From positions 1 to 64,000 of the forward strand of contig CAIZSE010000114.1 in the NCBI GenBank assembly GCA_903935585.1: 64,000 nucleotides of DNA, read 5' to 3'. The DNA is from an uncultured Burkholderiales bacterium. Lineage in GTDB: Bacteria; Pseudomonadota; Gammaproteobacteria; Burkholderiales; Burkholderiaceae_C. Numbering within the stretch: position 1 is the stretch's first letter; every line of letters starts with the position of its first letter. The notes under the pieces are model-generated. The model saw only the letters and a list, made by a program, of their open reading frames with translations. It searched no databases and was not told the origin of the DNA. The position numbers were made by a program, and so were the translations under genes. Below are positions 10,680-21,633 of this stretch, in pieces.

Positions 10680-11960
10680 TCAACTGCGCACTTCGCCTTC
10701 GCCCAGCACCACGTATTTGAGGGAAGTCAGCCCCTCAATGCCCACTGGGCCACGGGCGTGGAATTTGTCGGTCGAAATGCCGATTTCGGCACCCAGTCCG
10801 TATTCAAAACCATCGGCAAATCGGGTGCTCGCGTTCACCATCACACTGGACGAGTCCACCTCGCGCAAGAAACGCTGGGCATGCATGTGGTCACGGGTCA
10901 GGATGGCTTCGGTGTGGTGGCTGCCGTAGTGGTTGATGTGGCCAATCGCCTCATCCAATCCCTCAACCACCTTGATGCTGATGATCGGGGCCAGGTATTC
11001 CTCGAACCAGTCCTGGTCGGTGGCGTCTTTCAGGTTGGCCCCTGTGACTTGGCTCAGGATGGCCTTGGCTTTGGGGCAACAACGCATCTCCACACCCTTG
11101 GCCGCGTAAATGGCGCCGATTTTGGGCAGGAATTCGGCCGCCACACCGCGCGCGACCAGCAGACTTTCGCTGGCATTGCAGGGGCTGTATTTTTGGGTTT
11201 TGGCGTTGTCCGCCACCTTCACGGCCATGTCGATGTCACAGGGATCGTCCACATAGGTGTGGCAATTGCCGTCCAGGTGCTTGATGACGGGCACCTTGGC
11301 CTCGGCGCTGATGCGCTCGATCAGGCCCTTGCCGCCACGCGGAATGACCACGTCCACATATTGCGGCATGGTGATGAGCTGCCCCACTGCGGCTCGGTCG
11401 GTGGTCTGCACCAATTGCACAGCCTCGGTGGGCAAGCCGCTGTCGGCCAGCGCCCGCTGAACCAGCTGCGCCAAAGCCTTGTTCGACTCAATGGCTTCAG
11501 AGCCACCGCGCAAGATACAGGCATTGCCGCTCTTGATCGACAGGCTGGCTGCCTCAATGGTCACATTGGGACGGCTCTCGAAAATCATGCCGAACACGCC
11601 GATGGGCACACGCATCTGACCAACCCGGATGCCGCTGGGCACTTGCTTCATGCCCGTGATCTCGCCAATCACATCGGGCATGGCGGCCAATTGCTCGCAG
11701 CCCTGGGCGCAGGTCTCCAGCACCTGGGGGGTGAGTTTCAGACGGTCCACCATGGGTTCGGCCAGGCCGGCGGCGCGGGCACGCTCCAGGTCTTTCGCGT
11801 TGTCCAGCTGCAAAGCGTCGGTGTTCTCACGCAACAAAGCCGCCAGATAGCGCAACGCCTTGTTTTTGGTGGCGGCCGAGGCCTTGGCCATCAGGGCGGA
11901 GGCTTTTTTGGCCTGCTGCCCAAGGGCCAGGACATGTTCGACAGTGTTCAATTCAGTCAT
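10680..11960 (-). CDS. proA: Gamma-glutamyl phosphate reductase
   Basis: [38 protein letters not shown]-type motif, [27 protein letters not shown]. Confidence 0.97.
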   Translation of the reverse strand: MTELNTVEHVLALGQQAKKASALMAKASAATKNKALRYLAALLRENTDALQLDNAKDLERARAAGLAEPMVDRLKLTPQVLETCAQGCEQLAAMPDVIGEITGMKQVPSGIRVGQMRVPIGVFGMIFESRPNVTIEAASLSIKSGNACILRGGSEAIESNKALAQLVQRALADSGLPTEAVQLVQTTDRAAVGQLITMPQYVDVVIPRGGKGLIERISAEAKVPVIKHLDGNCHTYVDDPCDIDMAVKVADNAKTQKYSPCNASESLLVARGVAAEFLPKIGAIYAAKGVEMRCCPKAKAILSQVTGANLKDATDQDWFEEYLAPIISIKVVEGLDEAIGHINHYGSHHTEAILTRDHMHAQRFLREVDSSSVMVNASTRFADGFEYGLGAEIGISTDKFHARGPVGIEGLTSLKYVVLGEGEVRS

Positions 11961-11990
11961 GCATGCATTTTCGCAGATGCGAGATACCCA

Positions 11991-13043
11991 TCAGCGCACG
12001 ATGCAAAACCGCGAAAACCGCACAGCCAAACGCTGCAAGGCCTGCCAGCCATCCGTGGGCCAGTCAGGCACTTTGAGGCCTTTGACGATGCCGTCCACCT
12101 GGTGCGCCGCTTGCAGCAAGCCATTCAGGCGGGCTTCGGTCATGCGGGGCAACACGCGCTCAAACAGGCGCTCTCGCGGCCCCCACACGCGCTGCTCACG
12201 CAGGGCCATGGGCATGGGTTTGCCGTTGGCGATTGCATCTTTCACGCGTTTCAGGGCACGGATGTCTTCGGCCAGCGTGTAATGCACCAGCACCGCGGCC
12301 TCGCCTTCGGCCTGCAGGCCGTCCAGCATGCGCTGCACACGGGCCACCTGGCCCGACAGCACAGCCTCAGACAGCTTGAACACGTCGTAACGGGCCACAT
12401 TGACCACGGCAGACTCGACTTGCGCCTGGCTGAGTTCACCAGGCGGGTGAAGCAAACCGAGCTTTTGAATCTCCTGGTGCGCAGCCAGCAGGTTGCCCTC
12501 GACACGGTCGGCAAAAAACTGCAAGGTGCGCTGGCCTTCTTCGCCCGCCACCACACGCTGGCCTTGCTGCTGCAGGCGCTGGGCGATCCACTGGGGCAAG
12601 GCATTCCTGTCCACCGGATCGACCTGGATCGACACGCCACCGTTTTCCAAGGCGCCAAACCAAGCCCCTTTGCGGGTGGCAGCGTCAAGACGCGGCAATA
12701 AAAACAAGGTCAGCGTGCTGTCGTTGCCTTGAGCAGACGCGGCCAATTGTTGAATGGCCGTGCTGCCCTCTTTGCCCGGCTTGCCGGAGGGCACACGCAC
12801 TTCCACAATTTGCCTGTCGGCAAACAGGCTGAGCGAACCGGCCGCGGCCTGGACTTCGCTCCAGTCAAAATGCGCACCCGACACCGTGTGCACGCTGCGT
12901 TCGGTATAGCCCTGAGCCCGAGCACTCGCCCGGATGCCATCGGCTGCCTCCTGGATCAACAAAGGCTCATCGCCATGCAAAACATACAGGCTGCGCAAGC
13001 CCTTTTGGAGGTGTCCCGGCAACTGAGAAAGGGCTAATTGCAT
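11991..13043 (-). CDS. holA: DNA polymerase III subunit delta
   Basis: LYVLHGDEPLLIQEAADGIR; followed by lptE-leuS in the conserved leuS-lptE-holA order. Confidence 0.92.
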   Translation of the reverse strand: MQLALSQLPGHLQKGLRSLYVLHGDEPLLIQEAADGIRASARAQGYTERSVHTVSGAHFDWSEVQAAAGSLSLFADRQIVEVRVPSGKPGKEGSTAIQQLAASAQGNDSTLTLFLLPRLDAATRKGAWFGALENGGVSIQVDPVDRNALPQWIAQRLQQQGQRVVAGEEGQRTLQFFADRVEGNLLAAHQEIQKLGLLHPPGELSQAQVESAVVNVARYDVFKLSEAVLSGQVARVQRMLDGLQAEGEAAVLVHYTLAEDIRALKRVKDAIANGKPMPMALREQRVWGPRERLFERVLPRMTEARLNGLLQAAHQVDGIVKGLKVPDWPTDGWQALQRLAVRFSRFCIVR

Positions 13044-13063
13044 GAGCGCTCAAGAAACAAGCA

Positions 13064-13669
13064 TCAAGGCTTGGCTGCCGGTTTAGGCAAGGCGTCGGGC
13101 GCTGCAGGCTGCAGCGCTGCAGCAGGCGCAGTTGTCTGCGCAGACGGGGCCACGCTGAGCGGCTTGACCGCAGACAAGCGTCGCATGATCTGCTGCACGA
13201 TGTCGGTCTGCATGTCGCGGTACAAAATAGCTTGTTCGATTTCCTTGGACAGCGCCGCGGTCTCCGTGAAGCTCAAATCGCGCTGTTGAAACAACTCTAC
13301 CGGCTCGATCAACTCCAGGCCTTGCGGGGTGCGCAGACGAAACCGCACACGCAGGCGCAATTGCAACTCCCGCACCTGACCTGTCGCGCTCACGCTCACC
13401 GCTACCCGTTGGCGATCTTCGCTGAGGATGTCGAGGATCGCATCGGCCTTGAGCATCAACTTCGCCTCGGTCCACAGGTCAATGCGGCCCGTGCCCAGTA
13501 AATTGCGCCGCAGCTCCACGCCCAAAGGCGACGTGGTGGAGAAATTGGCGTAAAGGGTTTTGAAGGCGAAGTCATTGGTTTGTCGCAGCTGAAACCCGCA
13601 ACCCGCAAGCCAGGTGGGCAACGCGCCCACACCCAGCGAGGTCAAAAAAAGTCGGCGTGAGGGTTCCAT
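13064..13669 (-). CDS. lptE: LPS assembly lipoprotein LptE
   Basis: MEPSRRLFLTSLGVGALPTWLAGCGFQLR lipobox; located between leuS and holA. Confidence 0.9.
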   Translation of the reverse strand: MEPSRRLFLTSLGVGALPTWLAGCGFQLRQTNDFAFKTLYANFSTTSPLGVELRRNLLGTGRIDLWTEAKLMLKADAILDILSEDRQRVAVSVSATGQVRELQLRLRVRFRLRTPQGLELIEPVELFQQRDLSFTETAALSKEIEQAILYRDMQTDIVQQIMRRLSAVKPLSVAPSAQTTAPAAALQPAAPDALPKPAAKP

Positions 13670-13682
13670 GGGGGCGGCGCTC

Positions 13683-16379
13683 TCAAACGACCACGTTGAC
13701 CAAACGGCCGGGCACCACGATGACCTTCTTGGGCGAAGCCCCTGCGGCCTGCTTGATAAAAGCTTCACTGGCCAAGGCCATCTGCTCGATCTGCGCTTTG
13801 TCGGCCGTGGCTGGCACCAGGATGGCGCCACGCAATTTGCCATTGATCTGCAGCATCAGTTCGATCTGGTCACGCGCCAGCGCAGACTCGTCCACTTCAG
13901 GCCAGGGTGCATCGAGCAACTCGCCCACGGCCTTGGCAAATCCGAGTTCTTTCCATACTTCGTCGGTGATGTGCGGGCAAGCGGGGTAGAGCATGCGCAT
14001 CAACAACGAAACGCCTTCACACAAGGCAGCGGTGTCGCCATCGCTGAAGTGGCCGTCAGCCGGTTTGAAATCCTCCAGGGCATTGAGCAGCTTCATGCAA
14101 CCCGACACCACGGTGTTGTATTGCATGCGCTCGTAGTCGTAGCCCACTTGCTTGAGCACCAGGTGCACCTCGCGGCGCAAGGCCTTGGCAGCGTCACTCA
14201 GGCTGGCCTGGCTCAGGTCTTTGGCAGTGGCCGAGCGCAGCAGTTCGTGGTGCTTGAAGGCAAAGTTCCAGACCCGGCGCAAGAAGCGGTAGCTGCCTTC
14301 CACGGCCGAGTCGTTCCACTCCAGCGTCACCTCGGGGGGCGCGGTGAACATGGTGTAAAGGCGGGCGGTATCGGCGCCGTATTTTTCGATCAGGTCTTGC
14401 GGATCAACGCCATTGTTCTTGGACTTGGACATGGTGCCCACGCCCTCGTAGTCGATGGCGCTGCCCACGGGCAACTTGCCGTCGCTGCTGTCTGCTTCGT
14501 TTTTGAGTTTGGCGCCGATGATCTTGCCGGTGTCGTCGAGCACATGCTCGACATCGTGCGGCCAGAAATAATCCTTGCCCCCCTTGGCGGTGCGACGGGA
14601 GTAAATGTGGTTGAGCACCATGCCCTGTGTGAGCAGTTTGCTGAAAGGCTCATCGACCTTGACCAGACCCAGATCGCGCATGACCTTGGTCCAGAAGCGG
14701 GCGTACAACAGGTGCAGGATGGCGTGCTCGATGCCGCCGATGTACTGGTCCATCGGCATCCAGTAATCGGCCCCTTCTGCGACCATGGCCTCTTGGTTCT
14801 TGGGGTCGCAATAACGCATGTAATACCAGGACGAGTCCACAAAGGTGTCCATGGTGTCGGTCTCGCGGCGGGCAGGTTGGCCGCACACCGGGCAAGTAAC
14901 GCCCGCATGGAAGCCTTCGTGCTTGATCAGCGGATTGCCCGAGCCATCGGGGATGCAGTCTTGCGGCAAGACCACCGGCAGGTCTTTTTCGGGTACGGGC
15001 ACGGCGCCATGTTCAGCGCAATGGATGATCGGAATCGGCGTGCCCCAATAGCGTTGACGGCTCACACCCCAATCGCGCAAACGCCAGGTGGTCTTTTTCT
15101 CGCCAAGTCCTTTGGCAGCCAGCAGTTCGGCGACTTTGCTGCCCGCTGCTTTTTGGTTCAGGCCATCCAGTTCGCCGGAGTTGACGTTCACGCAGTTTTG
15201 CTTGTCGCCATACCACTCTTGCCACACGGTGGCATCAAACGTCTGCCCCTTGACGGACACCACCTGCCGGATCGGCAGCGCGTATTTCAAGGCGAACGCA
15301 AAGTCGCGCTCATCGTGCGCCGGCACGCCCATCACGGCACCATCGCCGTAACTCATGAGCACATAGTTGCCCACCCACACCTCGATCTGCGCGCCCGTGA
15401 GCGGGTGCGTGACAAACAGGCCCGTGGCCATGCCTTTTTTCTCTTGCGTGGCCAATTCGGCCTCGGTAGTACCGCCCGATTGGCACTCTTCAAGGAAGGC
15501 CGCCAGCGCAGGGTTGCTGGCGGCGGCGTGCGCGCTGAGCGGGTGCTCTGCAGCCACCGCGCAAAACGTCACGCCCATGATGGTGTCTGCGCGGGTGGTA
15601 AAGACATACATCTTGCCGTCACCGATCAATGCGCCATCTGCGCCCTGGATCGAATGCGCAAACGCAAAGCGCACACCTTCGGACTTGCCGATCCAGTTTT
15701 CCTGCATCAGGCGCACTTTGTCAGGCCAGCCGTTCAGCGTGGCCTTGTCGTTGCCGATCTGCACATGGTCGAGCAGCTCTTGCGCGTATGCGGTGATGTT
15801 CAGGTAGTAACCAGGGATCTCGCGCTTTTCAACCGGTGCGCCCGTGCGCCAGCCTTTGCCGTCAATCACCTGTTCGTTGGCCAGCACGGTCTGGTCCACC
15901 GGGTCCCAGTTCACGACCTGGGTCTTGCGGTAAGCGGTGCCCTTTTCGAGCATCTTGAGGAACAACCACTGGTTCCACTTGTAATACGTCGGGTCGCAGG
16001 TGGCGACTTCACGCGACCAGTCGATGGCCAAACCCATCGCCTGCATCTGCTTTTTCATGTACGCGATGTTTTCGTAAGTCCACTTCGCAGGCGGGACGCC
16101 GTTTTTCAGGGCAGCGTTTTCTGCAGGCAGGCCAAAAGCATCCCAGCCCATGGGCATCAGGACATTGAAGCCCTTCATGCGCAGGCTGCGGGTCAGCATG
16201 TCGTTGATGGTGTAGTTGCGCACGTGGCCCATGTGCAGCTTGCCGCTGGGGTAGGGCAACATGGAGCAGGCGTAGAACTTCTTTTTGTTGGCGTCTTCGG
16301 TCACGCGGTAGGCATCGCGGCCCGTCCAGCGTGCCTGCGCTGCGGGTTCGACTTCGAGGTGGTTGTACTTGTCTTGCAT
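13683..16379 (-). CDS. leuS: Leucyl-tRNA synthetase
   Basis: [46 protein letters not shown]. Confidence 0.99.
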   Translation of the reverse strand: MQDKYNHLEVEPAAQARWTGRDAYRVTEDANKKKFYACSMLPYPSGKLHMGHVRNYTINDMLTRSLRMKGFNVLMPMGWDAFGLPAENAALKNGVPPAKWTYENIAYMKKQMQAMGLAIDWSREVATCDPTYYKWNQWLFLKMLEKGTAYRKTQVVNWDPVDQTVLANEQVIDGKGWRTGAPVEKREIPGYYLNITAYAQELLDHVQIGNDKATLNGWPDKVRLMQENWIGKSEGVRFAFAHSIQGADGALIGDGKMYVFTTRADTIMGVTFCAVAAEHPLSAHAAASNPALAAFLEECQSGGTTEAELATQEKKGMATGLFVTHPLTGAQIEVWVGNYVLMSYGDGAVMGVPAHDERDFAFALKYALPIRQVVSVKGQTFDATVWQEWYGDKQNCVNVNSGELDGLNQKAAGSKVAELLAAKGLGEKKTTWRLRDWGVSRQRYWGTPIPIIHCAEHGAVPVPEKDLPVVLPQDCIPDGSGNPLIKHEGFHAGVTCPVCGQPARRETDTMDTFVDSSWYYMRYCDPKNQEAMVAEGADYWMPMDQYIGGIEHAILHLLYARFWTKVMRDLGLVKVDEPFSKLLTQGMVLNHIYSRRTAKGGKDYFWPHDVEHVLDDTGKIIGAKLKNEADSSDGKLPVGSAIDYEGVGTMSKSKNNGVDPQDLIEKYGADTARLYTMFTAPPEVTLEWNDSAVEGSYRFLRRVWNFAFKHHELLRSATAKDLSQASLSDAAKALRREVHLVLKQVGYDYERMQYNTVVSGCMKLLNALEDFKPADGHFSDGDTAALCEGVSLLMRMLYPACPHITDEVWKELGFAKAVGELLDAPWPEVDESALARDQIELMLQINGKLRGAILVPATADKAQIEQMALASEAFIKQAAGASPKKVIVVPGRLVNVVV

Positions 16380-16437
16380 AGGGCTAAATTGTAGGGGTTA
16401 GGGTGGGGTGGCCCGCCCGCTGACACGCACGACAGCG

Positions 16438-16863
16438 TCAGGGCTTGCGAGCTTGGGTCTGCGCCACAAAACCGATGCGCGATAGCCCGGCTTTTTGGGC
16501 CAGCCCCATGGCCTCTACCACCCGGCCGTAGGGAACAGACTGGTCTGCACGCAATTCCAGTTCGGTGTTCGGGTTGCGCTGGGCTGCGGCAGACAAGCGC
16601 TGGCGCAGTGCCTCCGGAGAAATGGGCTGGTCGTTCAGGTACAAAGCGCCTTGGGCGTCCACCACCAAGGACACGGCCTGAGGGGCTGCACCGGCCTCTC
16701 CCCCTTCGCTTTGGGGCAAGTCCAGCCGTATCGCGCTGGTCATGAAAGGGGCTGTCAGGATGAAAATGACCAGCAGCACCAGCATCACGTCCACCATGGG
16801 GGTGACGTTGATCTCGCTCATGGGCGCATCCGGTTTCGAGGACTGCAGGCGACCAAAGGCCAT
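16438..16863 (-). CDS. ExbD/TolR family biopolymer transport protein
   Basis: MSEINVTPMVDVMLVLLVIFILTAPF. Confidence 0.93.
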   Translation of the reverse strand: MAFGRLQSSKPDAPMSEINVTPMVDVMLVLLVIFILTAPFMTSAIRLDLPQSEGGEAGAAPQAVSLVVDAQGALYLNDQPISPEALRQRLSAAAQRNPNTELELRADQSVPYGRVVEAMGLAQKAGLSRIGFVAQTQARKP

Positions 16864-16866
16864 GGC

Positions 16867-17511
16867 TCAGTCCCGCGAATCGGCCAGGAGGCCACGCAGG
16901 TCATGGGCAAAGCCCTCGAGTTCGGCCTCGATCTGGTTCACTTTGCGACCCAGAATGTTGTAGCCCAGCACCGCCGGAATGGCCACCGCGAGGCCGGCAG
17001 CGGTCATGATCAGGGCCTCGCCCACGGGACCTGCCACCTTGTCGATGGTCAACTGTCCGGCTTCGGCCATGCCTGTCAATGCGTTGAAAATGCCCCAAAC
17101 CGTGCCCAAAAGACCCAAAAAAGGCGAGATGGAACCGGCTGTTGCCAACCAAACTTGCCCCCATTGCAAGCGCAGCACCACGCCCTGCAAGGCGTCGCGC
17201 AACACCCGGGTCAGTTGTTGGTGGCGGTCTCCGGCACAAGCCAGCGAGCCCCCCACCGGAAGCAAGGTGGCTTCGAGCAAAGGTGCCATGCAGGCATCGC
17301 GGTCAAACTGGGCCACGCGCTGCTGGGCTTCATGCAAAGCCGGTGCTTGCCAAAAAGCGGCGATGCTGCGACGCACATCCACACCGGCTCGGGCCAGTAA
17401 ACGCCATTTCCAGACCATCACCACCCAACTGCCAACCGACAGCACCAACAGGGCCAGCGCCAGCAGGCGGCTGACGATATCGCTGTGCAGCAAAAAATCG
17501 TTGAGGCTCAT
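16867..17511 (-). CDS. MotA/TolQ/ExbB proton channel family protein
   Basis: ISPFLGLLGTVWGIFNALTGMA; GEALIMTAAGLAVAIPAVLGYN. Confidence 0.93.
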   Translation of the reverse strand: MSLNDFLLHSDIVSRLLALALLVLSVGSWVVMVWKWRLLARAGVDVRRSIAAFWQAPALHEAQQRVAQFDRDACMAPLLEATLLPVGGSLACAGDRHQQLTRVLRDALQGVVLRLQWGQVWLATAGSISPFLGLLGTVWGIFNALTGMAEAGQLTIDKVAGPVGEALIMTAAGLAVAIPAVLGYNILGRKVNQIEAELEGFAHDLRGLLADSRD

Positions 17512-17533
17512 GGAGGCGGTGGTCTGCGAAAAC

Positions 17534-18349
17534 TCAGCGCAAGCTCAACACGTCAAACATGTCAAACAGTCCGCGCTGCTGGGTGGCCAGATAGCGCGCA
17601 GCCCGCAGGCTGCCTTGCGCGTAAGTGGATCGGCTGGAGGATTTGTGGGTCACTTCAATGCGTTCGCCAATGCCGGCAAACAGCACGGTGTGGTCGCCCA
17701 CGATGTCACCGCCCCGGATGGTGGCAAAACCGATGCTTGACGGATCGCGCTCGCCGGTATGGCCGTAACGCTCGTACACCGCGCAGTCTTTCAGGTCTCG
17801 GCCCATGGCCTCTGCGATCACTTCGCCCATCTTGAGCGCGGTGCCCGATGGTGCATCCACCTTGTGGCGATGGTGGGCCTCAATGATCTCGATGTCGTAA
17901 CCGGTCGACATGGCTTGCGCAGCCATTTGCAGCAGCTTGAGGGTGACGTTGACGCCCACACTCATGTTGGGGGCCATCACGATGGCGATGTCCTTGGCAA
18001 TTTCAGTGATTTCCGCTTTTTGCGCATCGGTGAAACCGGTCGTGCCGATCACGGCCTTGACGCCCAGTTCACGGCACACCTTGAGGTGGGCCAGGGTGCC
18101 TTCGGGCCGCGTGAAATCGATCAGGCAAGCGGCATTTTTCAGGCCTGCATGCAGGTCCGACGTCACCAGAATTCCGCTGGCTTTGCCCAAAGGGGCTGCA
18201 GCATCGTGACCCTGCGCTGGGCTGGCAGCCATGTCCAAGGCACCGGCAAGGCGGCAATCGTGCGAGGCCATGATGGCCTCGATGAGCATGTGCCCCATGC
18301 GGCCAGAAGCCCCAGCAACGGTGATCGGCAAATCGGTCAATTGGGTCAT
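17534..18349 (-). CDS. dapB: 4-hydroxy-tetrahydrodipicolinate reductase
   Basis: [41 protein letters not shown]; start MTQLTD at 18349. Confidence 0.97.
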   Translation of the reverse strand: MTQLTDLPITVAGASGRMGHMLIEAIMASHDCRLAGALDMAASPAQGHDAAAPLGKASGILVTSDLHAGLKNAACLIDFTRPEGTLAHLKVCRELGVKAVIGTTGFTDAQKAEITEIAKDIAIVMAPNMSVGVNVTLKLLQMAAQAMSTGYDIEIIEAHHRHKVDAPSGTALKMGEVIAEAMGRDLKDCAVYERYGHTGERDPSSIGFATIRGGDIVGDHTVLFAGIGERIEVTHKSSSRSTYAQGSLRAARYLATQQRGLFDMFDVLSLR

Positions 18350-18409
18350 GTGATTTCTAGAATGAAAAATGATCACGCCCTCGGGCATCCGGCCCGAGCT
18401 GGGCACCCA

Positions 18410-18949
18410 TTAACGGGGTGTTGGCTCCAAAGGGGGATAAGTGGCGGGGAGCGCTGCAGCGCGTCCGGCATCGCCTGGTGCCTTTTTCACCGGAAACTTG
18501 TTCAAGTCTTCTTCACTCGCCTGCAGGCTGGGAACGCTGGCAGCCTTGCGCTGAACAACCAGACGTTCGACAAACTCGGACTCGCTGGGCAATTCGCCGC
18601 CTTCTATTGAAGCGAGAACATCGCCCTTGAAGTAGACGGTGAGTTGAAAGCTTTGGGCTGGCACACCTTGGCGGCGGATGCTGAAGGCATAGTCCCAACG
18701 GTCAGTGTGAAACAGGCTGGTCACCAGGGGCGTGCCCAGAATGTCACGCACCTGAGCACGGGCCATGCCCAGACTGAGCGCCAGACGCTGCTCCTTGGAG
18801 ACAAAGTTGCCTTGCACCACCTCGGGCACGTAGGGCTTGAAGGTGTCACTGCCAAAGCTGCCCAAGCTGCCACAGCCGGCCAAACTGGCGCACACAAGGA
18901 GCATGGCCAGGCGGACGCCTGTCACAGGGAAAGTCAGGGTTGCTGTCAT
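18410..18949 (-). CDS. bamE: Outer membrane assembly lipoprotein BamE
   Basis: SLAGCGSLGSF lipobox, YVPEVVQGNFVSKEQ, LSLGMARAQVRDILGTPLVTSLFHTDRWDYAF; divergent from fur. Confidence 0.93.
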   Translation of the reverse strand: MTATLTFPVTGVRLAMLLVCASLAGCGSLGSFGSDTFKPYVPEVVQGNFVSKEQRLALSLGMARAQVRDILGTPLVTSLFHTDRWDYAFSIRRQGVPAQSFQLTVYFKGDVLASIEGGELPSESEFVERLVVQRKAASVPSLQASEEDLNKFPVKKAPGDAGRAAALPATYPPLEPTPR

Positions 18950-19034
18950 GGTTGAGGGCGGGCCGATATGATCAACTCATTGTAGCGGCAGCTTTATGCC
19001 CGGCCCGGTTTCGCACACCCAAACACCTTTGACC

Positions 19035-19463
19035 ATGACCCAAATCCACGAATTGAAAAGCAATGGGCTGAAAACCACGCTGCCCCGCTTGACCATTCTG
19101 GCGGTTTTCCAAAGCGGCGCCCAACGCCACATGACCGCCGAAGATGTGTTCCGTCAACTCCTGCTCGAGCACAAGGACATTGGCCTGGCCACGGTGTACC
19201 GGGTCCTGACCCAGTTTGAACAGGCCGGAATTTTGAGCCGCAACCACTTTGAAAGCGGCAAAGCGGTCTACGAACTCAATGAAGGACAGCACCATGACCA
19301 CATGGTTTGTCTGGACTGCGGTCGGGTCGAGGAGTTTTATGACCCGGAAATCGAGTCAAGACAGCAAGCTGTGGCCGAGGCCAAGGGGTTTGTGATCGCC
19401 GACCATGCTTTGAGTCTGTATGCCCATTGCACACAAAGCCCCTGCCCTCACCGCCCGCGTTGA
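19035..19463 (+). CDS. fur: Ferric uptake regulator
   Basis: MTQIHELKSNGLKTTLPRLTILAVF, IGLATVYRVLTQFEQAGIL, HHDHMVCLDCGRVEEF. Confidence 0.96.
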   Translation: MTQIHELKSNGLKTTLPRLTILAVFQSGAQRHMTAEDVFRQLLLEHKDIGLATVYRVLTQFEQAGILSRNHFESGKAVYELNEGQHHDHMVCLDCGRVEEFYDPEIESRQQAVAEAKGFVIADHALSLYAHCTQSPCPHRPR

Positions 19464-19478
19464 GCCGACAAGAGGCGC

Positions 19479-20420
19479 TTATTCCATGGCGCGGCGCTGC
19501 CGGTCAATGAAATCCTGGTAGGTGTCAATGCCGCGCATCTGCAAAATGGTGTTGCGCACAGCGGCCTCCACCAACACGGCAATGTTGCGTCCCGCCACCA
19601 CCTGAATCACCACTTTGCGCACCGGAATGCCAAGCACATCCTGCACCAGGGGCTCAGACGGCAAGCGCTCGTAATCACGCTCCAGGGTTTCGCGTCGCAC
19701 CAGGTGAACAATCAGCTTCAGTCGCATTTTGCGGCGCACAGCGGTTTCGCCAAAAATGGCCCGGATATCCAGCAAGCCGATACCTCGGACTTCGAGCAGG
19801 TTTTGCAGCAAGTCGGGGCAGCGCGCCTCAATGGTGGTCTGGTTGATGCGGTACAGATCGACGGCATCGTCGGCCACCAGGCCATTACCGCGAGAAATCA
19901 ACTCCAGGCCCAATTCACTCTTGCCCAGGCCCGATTCGCCCGTGATCAGTACGCCCATGCCCAAAATATCCATGAACACACCATGCATGGTGATGCGGTC
20001 GGCAAAGTGCTTGGACAAATAGGCCCGCAGCACATCAATCACAAAGGCCGATGACTGGTCCGTGGAAAACATCGGAATTTGAGCGCGCTCACACATCGAC
20101 AACAAGGCATCCGGCGCGACCTGGCCATCGGCCAAAATCAGGACAGGTGGCTCCAGAGTGACAATCCGCGAAATCCTGCGCGCGCAGTCTTCCGGGGTGG
20201 CGTTGGTCAGATAAGCGACTTCACGGGGCCCCAATATCTGGACCCGATAGGGGTGGATGTAGTTGAGGTAGCCCACCAAATCGGCACCAGAGCGGGCCTC
20301 ACGGACGGCAACTTCGTCAAACCGCCGCTCCGAAGCGCCGAGGCCGGCAACCCATTGCCACTTCAGCTTGCTGCGATGGTCCTCAAACAGGACATCGGCG
20401 CTGATCACGGAGGGTTTCAT
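19479..20420 (-). CDS. hprK: HPr kinase/phosphorylase
   Basis: [34 protein letters not shown]-loop; [21 protein letters not shown]. Confidence 0.97.
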   Translation of the reverse strand: MKPSVISADVLFEDHRSKLKWQWVAGLGASERRFDEVAVREARSGADLVGYLNYIHPYRVQILGPREVAYLTNATPEDCARRISRIVTLEPPVLILADGQVAPDALLSMCERAQIPMFSTDQSSAFVIDVLRAYLSKHFADRITMHGVFMDILGMGVLITGESGLGKSELGLELISRGNGLVADDAVDLYRINQTTIEARCPDLLQNLLEVRGIGLLDIRAIFGETAVRRKMRLKLIVHLVRRETLERDYERLPSEPLVQDVLGIPVRKVVIQVVAGRNIAVLVEAAVRNTILQMRGIDTYQDFIDRQRRAME

Positions 20421-20445
20421 GGCAAATGCTCCGGCTTGCGCCAAC

Positions 20446-20913
20446 TCAGGCGGTTTGAGCCGACTGCCACTGGGCGATCAACTGGTGCAGGTCCTCCTGG
20501 ACCGAGCTGGCCTTGATCTTTTCCCGAAGGGCGGTGTCACTGAGTAATTCGGCAATCTCGGACAAAATTTCCAGGTGCTTTTGGGTGGCCGCTTCAGGCA
20601 CCAGCAAGAAAATCAGCAGACTGACGGGTTGCTCATCGGGCGCGTCAAATCCGATCGGTTGGGCCAACTGGAAAACAGCCGCCATGGGGGCTTTCAGGCC
20701 CTTGATCCGCCCGTGTGGGATGGCCACGCCGTGTCCCAAGCCGGTCGAGCCCAGTCGCTCACGGGCGAACAGGCTGTCGGTCACCAAGGCACGGGACAAC
20801 CCATGCAGGTTCTCAAAGAGAAGTCCGGCTTCTTCGAACGCGCGTTTCTTGCTGGTGGCTTCCACCCCGACAAGAACTTGGGCAACAGGCAATATGGATG
20901 AGAGACGATTCAT
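20446..20913 (-). CDS. ptsN: PTS IIA-like nitrogen regulatory protein
   Basis: [20 protein letters not shown] active-site motif; adjacent to hprK. Confidence 0.93.
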   Translation of the reverse strand: MNRLSSILPVAQVLVGVEATSKKRAFEEAGLLFENLHGLSRALVTDSLFARERLGSTGLGHGVAIPHGRIKGLKAPMAAVFQLAQPIGFDAPDEQPVSLLIFLLVPEAATQKHLEILSEIAELLSDTALREKIKASSVQEDLHQLIAQWQSAQTA

Positions 20914-21020
20914 GTTCGAGCCGGATTATGCACCTTGCGCAGTCCCAAAAGTCATCCGCCACCCCTCCCTGGGACCATGGGCACTTGTTGAGCCCCATGA
21001 TGAACAAGGCACCGCCATTG

Positions 21021-21044
21021 AAAAGGGCCACTTTCCGTGGCCCC
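21021..21044 (-). terminator. Intrinsic terminator downstream of hpf
   Basis: Minus strand GGGCCAC-ggaaa-GTGGCCC-TTTTC. Confidence 0.75.
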
Positions 21045-21067
21045 ATCTTGAACAAAAACAAGCCTGA

Positions 21068-21397
21068 TCACATCATCCGCTTGGTTGCACTGTGATGATG
21101 GTCGGTGATGCGGTTTTTGTGCCTGACCACTTGGCGGTCCAGTTTGTCCACCAGATCATCTACAGCGGCGTAAAGGTCTTCATGGGCGCTTTCTGCAAAG
21201 AGGTCATTGCCCTTGACATGGATGTTGCATTCAGCGCGTTGGCGCTTTTCTTTTTCTTTCTGCTTTTCGACGGACAACAGCACTTTGACATCGACCACCT
21301 GGTCAAAATGCCGCGTGATGCGGTCGAGCTTTCCCGTGACGTACTGACGCAAGGCCGGGGTCACCTCAAGATGGTGCCCGCTGATGGTTAAATTCAT
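21068..21397 (-). CDS. hpf: Ribosome hibernation promoting factor (short HPF/RaiA type)
   Basis: [41 protein letters not shown] 8 nt upstream of this ATG. Confidence 0.95.
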   Translation of the reverse strand: MNLTISGHHLEVTPALRQYVTGKLDRITRHFDQVVDVKVLLSVEKQKEKEKRQRAECNIHVKGNDLFAESAHEDLYAAVDDLVDKLDRQVVRHKNRITDHHHSATKRMM

Positions 21398-21423
21398 AGT
21401 CGTCGCCTCCATGGAATCAGGGT

Positions 21424-21449
21424 AAAAAAAGCCCCGCCGAAGCAGGGCT
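21424..21449 (-). terminator. Intrinsic terminator-like hairpin in hpf 5' leader
   Basis: Minus strand AGCCCTGC-TTCG-GCGGGGCT-TTTTTT, just upstream of the hpf SD. Confidence 0.85.
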
Positions 21450-21481
21450 CCGAAACCACCCGCTCGGGTGATTCAGCTTCA

Positions 21482-21544
21482 CTATGCGCGCCACACCATG
21501 GAAAAGCAAGGCACCCCAAAGTAAACCCCGAAAGGCCATGGCAT
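21482..21544 (-). CDS. Candidate 20-aa leader peptide MPWPFGVYFGVPCFSMVWRA upstream of hpf
   Basis: SD-like GAGGG just upstream of ATG; stop lies 12 nt before tandem hairpins; no homology support. Confidence 0.4.
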   Translation of the reverse strand: MPWPFGVYFGVPCFSMVWRA

Positions 21545-21633
21545 TTACCCTCAGACAGGCGTTTAAGTGCTATTGTTCTGGTTGGCCGTTCACGCCAACT
21601 TCTTCCAGCCGAACAAGCTGTCAGCGGCATCCA

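Noticed and set aside
10599-12701. 700-aa plus-strand ORF
   Set aside because: Antisense shadow of proA and holA; His/Gln-rich translation without recognisable domains, typical of reversed GC-rich coding DNA.
13080-13145. CTGCAG-rich repetitive stretch at the lptE 3' end
   Set aside because: Encodes an Ala/Pro-rich C-terminal tail of LptE; ordinary low-complexity coding sequence.
13614-16394. 926-aa plus-strand ORF
   Set aside because: Complete antisense of leuS, whose motifs are unambiguous.
21394-21630. 78-aa minus-strand ORF over the hpf leader
   Set aside because: Reads through the terminator hairpin, with no evident SD or domain; the 20-codon ORF in another frame has better initiation context.
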